Source: Marinimicrobium sp. C6131 | GTDB lineage: Bacteria > Pseudomonadota > Gammaproteobacteria > Pseudomonadales > Cellvibrionaceae | Assembly: GCF_026153455.1 (NCBI RefSeq) | Contig: NZ_CP110629.1 | Span: 2,976,001-3,040,000 of the forward strand | Length of the DNA: 64,000 nucleotides | Direction of reading: 5' to 3' | Shown: positions 1-8,234 of the stretch, in pieces | Layout of the letters: every line of letters starts with the position of its first letter | Numbering within the stretch: the first letter of the stretch is position 1 | Program-made: the position numbers and the translations under genes | Notes under the pieces: generated by a model | What the model saw: the letters and a program-made list of their open reading frames with translations, nothing else | Database searches by the model: none | What the model was told of the DNA's origin: nothing

Positions 1-2
1 GT

Positions 3-110
3 ACTGCGGTCAATGTGACCGGTGATGCGATGGTATCGACGGTCGTTGCGAACAGCGAAAAGCTGCTGGATCGCACGCAGTTTGAGCGTCCGGTGTCCGC
101 CGAAGACTGA
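3..110 (+). CDS. Dicarboxylate/amino acid:cation symporter, C-terminal fragment
   Basis: Only the last 35 codons are in the window; the gene begins upstream. The translation starts TAVNVTGDAMVSTVVANSE, which resembles the conserved end of the DAACS (GltP/DctA) sodium or proton symporters, where this segment closes the last substrate-binding membrane helix and is followed by a short cytoplasmic tail. The reading frame ends at TGA 108-110 and is convergent with the thioesterase gene, leaving 14 bases between them. The substrate (glutamate, aspartate or C4-dicarboxylate) cannot be told from this fragment. Confidence 0.7.
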   Translation, partial: TAVNVTGDAMVSTVVANSEKLLDRTQFERPVSAED

Positions 111-124
111 AGCTCAATGCCCAG

Positions 125-535
125 TCAGGACGCAAACCACGCCCGAACGGCCTCGGGCAACGGGCGGGATTTACCGTCGGCACCGACCCAGACCACCTTG
201 GAATGGGCTTCGGCGCACGGTTGTTCCAGGTTGTCCGTGGTGTACAGCTTGTAATAGGCCACAAAGCTGGACCGGCCTGGCTTCGCCGCATAGCAGTCGA
301 TGCGGATGGTCGCCGGGTAGACCACCGGGCGCAGAAAGGTACAGCCAACCGTGACCACCACCGGGTAACTGTCCGCCGCCAGTGTGATCCCCGCCCGGGA
401 CAACCACTGGAAACGGGCCTCCTCACAATAGCGCAGATACAGCGTGTTATTGACATGCCCGAACGCATCCATATCCCCCCAGCGCAGCGGGATGTCACAG
501 GAAAAATTGGGCTCTGGGGGCAGGGTGTCTGTCAT
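125..535 (-). CDS. Acyl-CoA thioesterase, 4HBT hotdog family
   Basis: A 136-residue hotdog-fold protein, the normal size for 4-hydroxybenzoyl-CoA thioesterase/YbgC-type enzymes, which hydrolyse acyl-CoA thioesters in the cytoplasm. Near the N-terminus it has WGDMDAFGHVNN, the family signature in which an Asp acts in catalysis, followed by the usual YLRYCEEAR helix. The open frame continues 42 codons further upstream, but that part is arginine-rich, overlaps the next gene and does not look like this family, so MTDTLPPEPNF at 535 is taken as the start. It lies 25 bases from the hydratase-like gene on the same strand and may be co-transcribed with it. The acyl substrate is unknown. Confidence 0.85.
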   Translation of the reverse strand: MTDTLPPEPNFSCDIPLRWGDMDAFGHVNNTLYLRYCEEARFQWLSRAGITLAADSYPVVVTVGCTFLRPVVYPATIRIDCYAAKPGRSSFVAYYKLYTTDNLEQPCAEAHSKVVWVGADGKSRPLPEAVRAWFAS

Positions 536-560
536 CGTGCGGTTCACTTCCGGTCTTGTA

Positions 561-1337
561 TCACGCCTGAATGCGCGCCTTGAACGATACGCTGATCTCG
601 CCCAGCTCACCGAACTGAACCCGTACCGGCTCTTCCATCGGCGCTTCAAGCACACCGGCATAAGAACCGGTAATGATGATCTCGCCGGCTTTCAGCCCTT
701 TTCCCCGGCTGCGTAAAAACTCGACCAGCCAATACAACGGGGCGCGTGGATGGGTATTGGGATGACGGCCCTGATGACGCTCGGGGCCGGCACTACGGGT
801 GTGCAGCGTGATCGGTAACTCACTCGCCTCCAGAGCCAGCTCCGGATCCACTTCCGGACCAATGAACAACCCCTGATTCAGCAGACCGTCCGCCAACATT
901 TCCGGAAACGCCACCTCAGCCGGGTCGGCGTAACGGCTGTGGATCAGTTCGAGCACAAGATGGGTGTGGGCGATGGCCTGATCCACCTCGCTATTCCGGT
1001 AGGGATAATCCCTCGGCGGCAGATCCCGCCCCAGGACAAAGGCCAACTCCGGCTCAATGCGGGCAAAGCCCTCTGGTGCCCACACGGAAACCGGAACGCC
1101 CCGGTGAATATCCTCCGCATGAATCGGCGCCACGACCAGGCGGCCCGGCGGCGGCTCGAGGCATTTCCAGCCACCGATGTGTGCCCCCAGATCCCGGGTG
1201 ACCGCCGCCTGAATGGCGAGGGCAGACTCGAGATCCTCGGGGCGACAGTCCTTGGGCAGGCGTTCCGCCTGAACACCACTGCGACGTCGCTCTGCCAGAA
1301 TACGGGCCGCCTTGGCGATCCCTGACGGGTTCAACAT
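561..1337 (-). CDS. 2-keto-4-pentenoate hydratase / fumarylacetoacetate hydrolase-fold protein
   Basis: A 258-residue protein like MhpD/DmpE/DmpH, enzymes of the lower meta-cleavage pathways for aromatic compounds (2-hydroxypenta-2,4-dienoate hydratase or 4-oxalocrotonate decarboxylase). The N-terminal helical part (residues 1-60, with AIQAAVTRDLG) is followed by the FAH-like core. IEPELAFVLGRDL at about residues 93-105 carries the acidic metal ligands, and a late GEIIITGS loop is typical of the family. The length matches. No other aromatic catabolism gene is visible nearby, so the substrate is open; a stray hydratase or decarboxylase of this family is common in this lineage. Confidence 0.8.
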   Translation of the reverse strand: MLNPSGIAKAARILAERRRSGVQAERLPKDCRPEDLESALAIQAAVTRDLGAHIGGWKCLEPPPGRLVVAPIHAEDIHRGVPVSVWAPEGFARIEPELAFVLGRDLPPRDYPYRNSEVDQAIAHTHLVLELIHSRYADPAEVAFPEMLADGLLNQGLFIGPEVDPELALEASELPITLHTRSAGPERHQGRHPNTHPRAPLYWLVEFLRSRGKGLKAGEIIITGSYAGVLEAPMEEPVRVQFGELGEISVSFKARIQA

Positions 1338-1406
1338 AGCGTCTTCTCTCGACTGAAGGAGCCACCCTGGTGGTTGGCCCCGCGCTAACGATGGTGGCGA
1401 CGGCGG

Positions 1407-2807
1407 TTAGCGGGGGCTGAGCTGTAAAGCAATATGGTCCAGATCGTCCAGGGACTCCATCACATTGATGACCGTGGCCTGGGCCTTGTCCGGATCGAGG
1501 TGCAGGTCGGCAAAGACCGACGCCGGGATTTCCAGTTTCGGCCCCAACCCTACGCCCTGCTGAAGCAGCAACCGCTCGGCCACATAAATCAGTTTGGCGT
1601 ACTGGTGGTGCTCGCCCTGATAGCGGGGATTGTTCTGGTGACGCAACGCAACGACCACCTCTTCCGGCATGGACCAGAGAGACATGAGAGTACTGGCAAG
1701 CTGCTCGCGGGTCACGCCCAACAGGTGCCGTTCGATCGGCTGGTGAGTGCTGTGCGGATTGGCTTCCGTCATCCGACAGTACTGACTGAAGTAGGGCGGA
1801 AACAGCTCCGCGAGAATCAGAAATCCGAAGTTGTGCAACAGACCGGACAGGTAAGCCATGCCAAACGTGGGCCGTTGCTCCCGGGGAATGGCCGTGACCA
1901 GCCCTTCAATGGTGGCCGCCATGTACACCGACTTCTGCCAGTAACCCAGGTAACCCTCCGGGCCGTCTTTGGGGATACTCAGGCTTCTTCCCAGAGCAAG
2001 CCCCAACGCCAGGTTGAGCACCATATCAAAGCCCAGTACCCGAACAATGGCATCGTGGATGGATTTGATTTTACCCGGTGCGGAATAATAGGGCGAGGCG
2101 GCCCAACTCACCACCTGAGCCGCCAGGCTCGGGTCGGTTTCCACCACCTGAGCCAGATCGCTGATGTCGGCGTTGGGGTCCACGCGCAGGTTGATGATCC
2201 GCTGTGCGGTCTCGGACAACGGCGGCAACTCCAACGTTTCTTCCAGGCGCTGCCGGATGCGCAGTTGCGTAAAGTTGCGCACCGCGCCGAGGATCTGTTC
2301 CTCATCCCGCTCCGCACTGATATCCACTTCCAGTGGGTCCAGAGGTGTGGCGATATCACAGATGATGGCATCTTCCAGAACCTGCTGAAAATCATCCCGG
2401 TTGATGTGCAGCAACTGGGTGTCGTCACCGGAGTCGAGTAACAGACTTTCCCGGCGCAGCAGCTGTTTATCCACCAGCGTGGGAAGGCCGGCCAGCTTGG
2501 GAAGCGCGGGTACCGACTGCAGACTGTAGGTATCGCAGAACTGGCGGACCGCGTCCTGATTGGTGGCCCGCAACTCCCGGTCCATCTGACGATTGACGGC
2601 ATTCAGATCGAGCAAGGTGTCGGCGGATATCACCGCGAGAATGCGGCCTTTTTCATCTTCCAGCAACACCGCTTTGGCCGCTCCGACATTGCGCAGGTGC
2701 TGGTCGTGCCACAGGGGTTGGTTGTTGGCATCCACCGGCGCGGTGGCCAGGTCATAGTGGATATTTTGGCTGTTCAGCAAAGACTCGACGCTGGTGGGTA
2801 GCGGCAC
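1407..2807 (-). CDS. YbaK-like domain fused to HDOD signalling domain
   Basis: A protein of about 466 residues with two parts. Residues ~1-150 resemble the YbaK/aminoacyl-tRNA-deacylase-like fold (GAAKAVLLEDEKGRILAVIS, then LDLNAVNRQM). Residues ~185-400 form an HDOD domain, the degenerate HD-related output domain of bacterial signalling proteins (LPPLSETAQRIINLRVDPNA, DPSLAAQVV, then LLHNFGFLIL). The frame opens at TTG 2828, but AAGGAG lies just upstream of a GTG at 2807, so that GTG is the better start. HDOD proteins often sit in c-di-GMP or chemosensory networks; no partner gene is adjacent here. The role is regulatory by family and otherwise unknown. Confidence 0.8.
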   Translation of the reverse strand: MPLPTSVESLLNSQNIHYDLATAPVDANNQPLWHDQHLRNVGAAKAVLLEDEKGRILAVISADTLLDLNAVNRQMDRELRATNQDAVRQFCDTYSLQSVPALPKLAGLPTLVDKQLLRRESLLLDSGDDTQLLHINRDDFQQVLEDAIICDIATPLDPLEVDISAERDEEQILGAVRNFTQLRIRQRLEETLELPPLSETAQRIINLRVDPNADISDLAQVVETDPSLAAQVVSWAASPYYSAPGKIKSIHDAIVRVLGFDMVLNLALGLALGRSLSIPKDGPEGYLGYWQKSVYMAATIEGLVTAIPREQRPTFGMAYLSGLLHNFGFLILAELFPPYFSQYCRMTEANPHSTHQPIERHLLGVTREQLASTLMSLWSMPEEVVVALRHQNNPRYQGEHHQYAKLIYVAERLLLQQGVGLGPKLEIPASVFADLHLDPDKAQATVINVMESLDDLDHIALQLSPR

Positions 2808-3034
2808 GTTTGACTCCTTTTTGTTCAACAGACGCCCGTTCTTGATTTGGGTCGGCCAGTGTCGCCGAAAATTACGACTCCAATATGACGTTCAGTGTGT
2901 AAGAAGCCGGGCGCTTGTTCAAGCGTTTTATGCACAGGTTCTGCTTATTGAAGCCCGCCACACGGGGCTTTATCAGTTATTCAGTTTAGTCGATGCGCGC
3001 CGGGCCGATGTCGACTGGTGCACAGTTTGGCTTT

Positions 3035-5125
3035 TCACACCTGAAAATACCGCCGGTTATCCCCCAGCCAACGATCCATGATGGCATTGCACAGTGCCGG
3101 GTGGCGATGCATCAGCCCGTGGGCACCTTCCTGGACCCGCGACAACAGATGGGCATCGCGCTGCAGATCCGCTATCCGGAACTGCATTTCCCCGGTCTGC
3201 CGTGTGCCCAACACCTCACCGGGGCCACGAAGCTCCAGATCCCGCTCGGCGATCACAAACCCGTCACTGGAGTCCCGCATCACGCCCAACCGCTCCCGGC
3301 TCTGCCGCGATAGCGGCGAGCCGTACAGCAAAACGCAGTGACTGGCCTCGGAGCCGCGCCCCACCCGACCGCGCAACTGGTGCAACTGGGCCAGCCCGAG
3401 TCGCTCGGGATTTTCGATGATCATCAAGCTGGCGTTGGGCACATCCACGCCCACCTCGATCACGGTGGTGGCCACCAGCAGATCCAGCTCCGCCGCCTTG
3501 AACGCCGCCATCACCGCTTCTTTTTCCTTGGCCTTGAGTCGACCGTGCACCAACCCCACACGCAAGTGCGGCAGAGCCACCGCCAGATTCTCCGCCGTGG
3601 CCTCCGCAGCCTGGGCGGCCAGGGTTTCCGATTCTTCGATGAGGGTACATACCCAGTAAGCCTGACGACCCTGCTCACAGGCTCGGCTGACCCGCTCAAT
3701 CACTTCCGGACGGCGCTGCTCACTGATCACGACCGTGGTCACCGGCGTACGGCCCGGGGGCAGCTCATCGATGACCGAGGTGTCCAGATCGGCGTAGGCA
3801 CTCATCGCCAGGGTCCGGGGGATGGGTGTGGCGGTCATGATCAACTGGTGCGGGCGCAACCCGCGGTGGCTGCCCTTCTGTCGCAGCTCCAGGCGTTGAT
3901 GCACCCCGAAGCGATGCTGTTCATCGATAATGACCAACCCCAGGTTGGCAAATTCGACTTCCTCCTGAAACAGGGCATGGGTGCCCACCACCACTTTTGC
4001 CTCGCCGCTGGCCAGTCGGGCCAGTTGTTCCCGGCGCCGGGCGACGGTAAGGCGTCCGGTCAGCCAGCCGAGCTCTATCCCCAAAGGCTCAAGCCAGGCG
4101 CCAAAGTTGTTGCGGTGCTGCTCGGCCAGAATTTCCGTCGGTGCCATGATCGCCGCCTGGTAGCCACTGGCCACCGCAGTCAGCGCCGCCAGGGCCGCCA
4201 CCAGGGTTTTGCCCGAGCCGACATCCCCCTGGACCAGACGCAACATGGGTACGGGCTTGACCAGATCTTCGGCAATCTCACGGCTGACCCGCTGCTGCGC
4301 GCCCGTGAGCTGAAAGGGCAACTGGCTCAAAAACCGCTTGTGCAACGCCGGGTCCGGGGCGAGCGATGGCGCCCCCTCGGACTGGGTCTGCTGACGCAGA
4401 ACCAACAGACTCAGATGGTGGGCCAGCAATTCTTCAAACGCCAGCCGCTGCTGGTAAGGGTGGGTGCCCTCCATCAACCTCGCCACATCCGCCTCCCGGG
4501 GGGGCGCATGCAGGTAGCGCAGCGCATCGGCCAAGGGTACCTGATCCAGTTCCCGGCGCAGTTCCTCCGGCAACAGCTCGGTCAGCGGGTGTTGATCGAG
4601 AAAGGTCAGAGCCTGGTTGGCCAGGGCACGGATACGCTGCTGGGTAAGTCCTTCGGTGGCGGGATACACCGGCGTCAGCCGGTCATCCAGAGTCACCGCG
4701 TCGGCACCGTCGAGAAATTCATACTCCGGGTGATAGAACTCCAGACCCGAGGCGCCCCGGCGACTCTCCCCGAAACAGCGCAGGCGGGTGCCCGGTGCCA
4801 GGCGCTGCTTCTGGGCACCGGAGAAGTGATAGAAGCGCAAGGTGGTGGTGCCCGAACCATCCTGCAGCCGACAGACCAGGCTGCGACGGCGTCCGTAGAC
4901 CACATCCACCGCGCGAATCTCACCCTCAATCACCGCATTGACATTGGGTTGCAGGGCGCCGATGGGAGTCACCCGGGTGCGGTCCAGATAGCGCAACGGC
5001 AGGTGGAACAGCAGATCCTGAAGCGTGTGGATACCCAGCTTGCCGAGCTTCTCGGCCAGCTTGCCGCCCACCCCTTTCAGCGCCGTGACGGAGACTTGAT
5101 CCAGGTTGGCCGGGTCCTTGGTCAC
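3035..5125 (-). CDS. recG: ATP-dependent DNA helicase RecG
   Basis: A 696-residue RecG, full length. It remodels stalled replication forks and branch-migrates Holliday junctions. The N-terminal wedge/OB region (about 60-150) contains ALRYLH-type and RFYHF segments. The helicase core has Walker A GDVGSGKT at about 300-307, a DEQH box at 401-404, and RGRVGRG plus late motif VI segments. The start is GTG with GGAG seven bases upstream. It lies 12 bases behind oxyR on the same strand, an arrangement also known in Pseudomonas, so the two are probably one transcript and recG may rise under oxidative stress. Confidence 0.97.
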   Translation of the reverse strand: MTKDPANLDQVSVTALKGVGGKLAEKLGKLGIHTLQDLLFHLPLRYLDRTRVTPIGALQPNVNAVIEGEIRAVDVVYGRRRSLVCRLQDGSGTTTLRFYHFSGAQKQRLAPGTRLRCFGESRRGASGLEFYHPEYEFLDGADAVTLDDRLTPVYPATEGLTQQRIRALANQALTFLDQHPLTELLPEELRRELDQVPLADALRYLHAPPREADVARLMEGTHPYQQRLAFEELLAHHLSLLVLRQQTQSEGAPSLAPDPALHKRFLSQLPFQLTGAQQRVSREIAEDLVKPVPMLRLVQGDVGSGKTLVAALAALTAVASGYQAAIMAPTEILAEQHRNNFGAWLEPLGIELGWLTGRLTVARRREQLARLASGEAKVVVGTHALFQEEVEFANLGLVIIDEQHRFGVHQRLELRQKGSHRGLRPHQLIMTATPIPRTLAMSAYADLDTSVIDELPPGRTPVTTVVISEQRRPEVIERVSRACEQGRQAYWVCTLIEESETLAAQAAEATAENLAVALPHLRVGLVHGRLKAKEKEAVMAAFKAAELDLLVATTVIEVGVDVPNASLMIIENPERLGLAQLHQLRGRVGRGSEASHCVLLYGSPLSRQSRERLGVMRDSSDGFVIAERDLELRGPGEVLGTRQTGEMQFRIADLQRDAHLLSRVQEGAHGLMHRHPALCNAIMDRWLGDNRRYFQV

Positions 5126-5137
5126 GCAGCGCTCCGG

Positions 5138-6058
5138 TTACTCGGCGTCGGTCAGACGGCACATGTTGATGGCTTTACGCAGCGCCTCAATGGCTTTGTA
5201 GCGGGGGAAGCTGGCCCGCCAGGCCAGCGCCACGGTGCGACTCGGCGCCGGCTGGGTGAAGGGGCGAGTCACCAACATGTTATTGGAGTAGTTGGCCGTG
5301 ACCGCCGCGGACATGGGCAGAATCGTGATCCCCAACCCGGAGGCCACCATGTGACGCAGAGTCTCCAGAGAGCTGCCCTCGGCGGCAGTGCGGATGCGGC
5401 TGTGGGGGTCGTCCATGGAAGACTGCAGGTTCGGGCAGGTCGCCAATACCTGATCCCGGAAACAGTGTCCCTCACCGAGCAGCAGGACATTCTCGGCGTC
5501 CAGCTCGTCGGGGTGGATCGCTTCCTTTTCGGCCAGCGGATGATCGTGGGGCATCAACACGACGAAGGGTTCATCGAACAGTGGCTGGGTCACCACGTCC
5601 GCCTCGGTAAACGGCAGGGCCACGATGATCACATCCAGTTCACCCTTGCGTAATTTCTGGCGCAAAGTCGCGGTGTAACCCTCTTCCACGTACAGCGGCA
5701 TTTTGCTGGCAATTTTCTGCAGTTCGGGGATAAAGTGCGGTAACAGGTAGGGGCCGATGGTAAAAATGGCCCCCACATGCAGGGGGCTGCTCAGTTGGTC
5801 TTTGCCAGCGTTGGCGATATCCTTGATGGCGGCGGTCTGTTCCAGTACCAGATTGGCCTGGGCGACGATCTTCTCCCCCAAAGGCGTGGCCTGGACCCGG
5901 GACTTGGACCGTTCGAACAGGGCAACCCCCAGCTCTTCCTCCAGTTTCTTGACCGCGATACTGAGGGTCGGCTGACTGACAAAACAGCGCTCGGCCGCAC
6001 GACCGAAATGCTGTTCCTGAGCGAGGGTTACGATATAACGCAGTTCTGTTAAGGTCAT
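5138..6058 (-). CDS. oxyR: Hydrogen peroxide-sensing LysR regulator OxyR
   Basis: A 306-residue LysR-type regulator. The N-terminal winged helix has FGRAAERCFVSQPTLS (about 18-33). The peroxide-sensing pair is at Cys199 and Cys208 in GHCFRDQVLATC, exactly the positions and spacing of E. coli OxyR, so the protein should form the regulatory disulfide. The open frame runs 70 codons further upstream, but the family start MTLTELRYIV at 6058 is clear. It is divergent from the SDR gene across a 73-base gap that probably holds both promoters and the OxyR operator. Targets would be catalase and peroxidase genes elsewhere. Confidence 0.95.
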   Translation of the reverse strand: MTLTELRYIVTLAQEQHFGRAAERCFVSQPTLSIAVKKLEEELGVALFERSKSRVQATPLGEKIVAQANLVLEQTAAIKDIANAGKDQLSSPLHVGAIFTIGPYLLPHFIPELQKIASKMPLYVEEGYTATLRQKLRKGELDVIIVALPFTEADVVTQPLFDEPFVVLMPHDHPLAEKEAIHPDELDAENVLLLGEGHCFRDQVLATCPNLQSSMDDPHSRIRTAAEGSSLETLRHMVASGLGITILPMSAAVTANYSNNMLVTRPFTQPAPSRTVALAWRASFPRYKAIEALRKAINMCRLTDAE

Positions 6059-6131
6059 GCTGGTCCCGTATTTGCTCACGCCCGGCGAGTTGCCCGGCAC
6101 TCCGACAATTTGACCACAAGTTTGCCCTGTT

Positions 6132-6998
6132 ATGATCGAAGACGCAAAGGTAAATAGCCAGAAACTATTGATTGTCGGTTGCGGCGATCTGGGCCGCCGC
6201 CTGGCGAAACGCATGGCACCCTTGGGGTACCGGGTTACCGGTCTGCGCCGCCGGCCTCCCGCCGACACCGGGAGCCTCCATTACCGGGCGGTGGATACCG
6301 CCGATGCGGTCGCCCTTGAGCAGGTTCTGGCCGAGGGCTTTGACGTGATTGTGGTGACCATGACCCCCTCGGAGCGCGGCGATGAAGGCTACCGCCGGGC
6401 CTATGTGCAGACCTGCGAGCACCTGATAGCCGGGCTGAGCGCCACCGGGATGGCGCCCCGTCTGATTCTGTATGTTTCCAGCACCGGCGTTTACGGCCAG
6501 AACAACGGTGAGTGGGTGGATGAGCGCAGCCCGACCCAACCAAACCGCGCCAGCGGCGAGCGCCTGCTGGAGGCCGAACAGATCATTGCCCGGAGTGGAT
6601 TCGAGCACTGCACTGTGCGCTTTAGCGGCATTTATGGCCCCGGCCGGGACCGGATGCAGACGCTGGTGCGCCAGGGCCGCGCCACCCTGAGCGGTCGCTA
6701 CACCAACCGCATTCACGCCGATGACTGCGCCGGGGTGATGGCGCACCTGATTGAGCGCCATCGCCAGGGGCTGCCCATCGAGTCACTGTATCTGGCGAGC
6801 GACGACGAGCCCGCCCCCATGGCGGAAGTGGTCAATTGGCTGGCCATGCAGATGAAAGTGGATCAGGCGCGCTTTGCCCCGGATGACGGCGGCCTCGGGA
6901 AGCGCTGCGACAATCGCCGGCTCAAAGCCGACGGCTACGAATTCCGGTATCCAAGCTACCGCGAAGGGTATGAGGCGTTACTCAGTGACTCTCGATAG
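6132..6998 (+). CDS. NAD(P)-dependent SDR/epimerase-family protein (YeeZ-like)
   Basis: A 288-residue extended short-chain dehydrogenase/reductase-type protein. The Rossmann glycine motif VGCGDLGRRLA lies near residues 14-26; SSTGVYGQNNGEWVDE contains the Ser-Thr and Tyr region of epimerase-like enzymes, and RFSGIYGPGRD is typical of nucleotide-sugar epimerase relatives. It resembles E. coli YeeZ, whose substrate is not known. A TTGACC..TATGAT pair sits immediately before and across the ATG at 6132; if that is the promoter, translation may begin at the TTG codon 13 (6168). It is divergent from oxyR. Confidence 0.8.
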   Translation: MIEDAKVNSQKLLIVGCGDLGRRLAKRMAPLGYRVTGLRRRPPADTGSLHYRAVDTADAVALEQVLAEGFDVIVVTMTPSERGDEGYRRAYVQTCEHLIAGLSATGMAPRLILYVSSTGVYGQNNGEWVDERSPTQPNRASGERLLEAEQIIARSGFEHCTVRFSGIYGPGRDRMQTLVRQGRATLSGRYTNRIHADDCAGVMAHLIERHRQGLPIESLYLASDDEPAPMAEVVNWLAMQMKVDQARFAPDDGGLGKRCDNRRLKADGYEFRYPSYREGYEALLSDSR

Positions 6999-7007
6999 CG
7001 CACTGGA

Positions 7008-8234
7008 TTACAGGAAAAACAGCCCGGTTACCGTGCCATACATGATAAACGCCGCCAGAGGAATGTACCCGGCGAGCGTCGCAAGCTCCGCTCCCAGTGG
7101 CAGCGCGGGTCGCCACAGGTTGATCAGCAGATACGCCGGAAAATAGTAGCGCGGATCCACCATCGGGTGTGCCACCACGGCCAGGGGCGCGATAAGCAAC
7201 AACCAGTAGCAGCGCCGGTCCGGATAGGGCATAACCGCCAGCGTCAGCGCCATCCAGGCCATGGGTACAAACAGCAGCCCACGCAGCCACAGAAATTCCT
7301 CCAGCAGGTGCAGCCAGCCGTTGTGCACAAAGAAGGTGTAGTGGGTGCGGTTATAACCGTGGTCGTTCGAGTAGAAGCTCATATAAAACGCGAACGCCGC
7401 CAGCAGCAGCCCCCATACCCAGGGACGCCGCAACACGCGGACAATGCCGGGCAGTTGCTGGATGCACAAGGGCAGAAACAGCAGCCAGGCACAGAACAGA
7501 AAGCCATAGAGGTTACTGAGATTGAAGCGCATCAGAGGGTGACTGCCACTGTCCCCGATCGCCACACCGCCGTTGATCAACACGAAGCCGATGAACGCGA
7601 TAAACAGCACCAGGAATATCGCCCCCCGCAGTAACGCATCCCGAAGCACGGCACGCCAGGCAAAGGGACGACTCAGCGTCAGGTGTTCCGTGGCCATAAA
7701 CAGGTAGGCGAGCCCCAGCCAGATGATGGCATCCTGACGAATCAGCACCGCCCCGAAGCCAAACAGGCCCGCCAGCCAGGACCTGCGCTCCAGTACCGCC
7801 AGAAAACACAAGGCAATAAGCAGCAGTGCCCACAGGTCGGTGTACACCAGAAAGTAGTAGGGAAATATGAGTGGCGCGAACAACAATTGTGCGGTACGCG
7901 CCGTGGCGGTGGCGGGCCGATAACGGCGCACCATGCGGTGAAACACCGGCAACAGGCACAGCGCCACCAGCAGGTTGACCAGGCGCAACAGATAATCGTG
8001 GTAGTAACCGATCAGGTTCATCACCGAGGCGATGATCTGGTGATAGAAGGTGGGTGTGGTGATGGTGTCAAAGGGCTCGTTGCCCCCGACGTAGTAATGC
8101 CAGATCTGATGGGCGTGGAAGCCCTCGTCCGAGGCCGGCCCACCCAGCACGCAGGAAGCCGCGTAGCCGAAGACCACTCCGGCCCAGACAACCAGCCAGA
8201 GCGGGCCGCGGGCCGCCCCGGTGTCAGCGTTCAC
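7008..8234 (-). CDS. Polytopic membrane protein resembling ALG10/DIE2 alpha-glucosyltransferases
   Basis: A 408-residue integral membrane protein with about ten hydrophobic segments. Landmarks match the eukaryotic ALG10 (DIE2, GT59) family of GT-C glycosyltransferases: an early DEGFHAHQ (36-43) like the family DE-FH-Q motif, ITTPTFY (58-64) like ITTPPGLY, FPYYFLVYTD (124-133) like the FP-F-YYTD stretch, and IRQDAIIW (165-172) like FRQTNIIW. ALG10 adds the terminal glucose to a dolichol-linked oligosaccharide; here the likely donor and acceptor are polyprenyl-linked but unknown. It starts at GTG overlapping the recQ stop by four bases, so it is translationally coupled to recQ. Confidence 0.65.
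   Translation of the reverse strand: MNADTGAARGPLWLVVWAGVVFGYAASCVLGGPASDEGFHAHQIWHYYVGGNEPFDTITTPTFYHQIIASVMNLIGYYHDYLLRLVNLLVALCLLPVFHRMVRRYRPATATARTAQLLFAPLIFPYYFLVYTDLWALLLIALCFLAVLERRSWLAGLFGFGAVLIRQDAIIWLGLAYLFMATEHLTLSRPFAWRAVLRDALLRGAIFLVLFIAFIGFVLINGGVAIGDSGSHPLMRFNLSNLYGFLFCAWLLFLPLCIQQLPGIVRVLRRPWVWGLLLAAFAFYMSFYSNDHGYNRTHYTFFVHNGWLHLLEEFLWLRGLLFVPMAWMALTLAVMPYPDRRCYWLLLIAPLAVVAHPMVDPRYYFPAYLLINLWRPALPLGAELATLAGYIPLAAFIMYGTVTGLFFL

Noticed and set aside
3338..5653. 771-codon open frame on the plus strand
   Set aside because: It is the antisense shadow of recG and oxyR in GC-rich DNA; rich in Gln, His, Gly and Arg with no domain.
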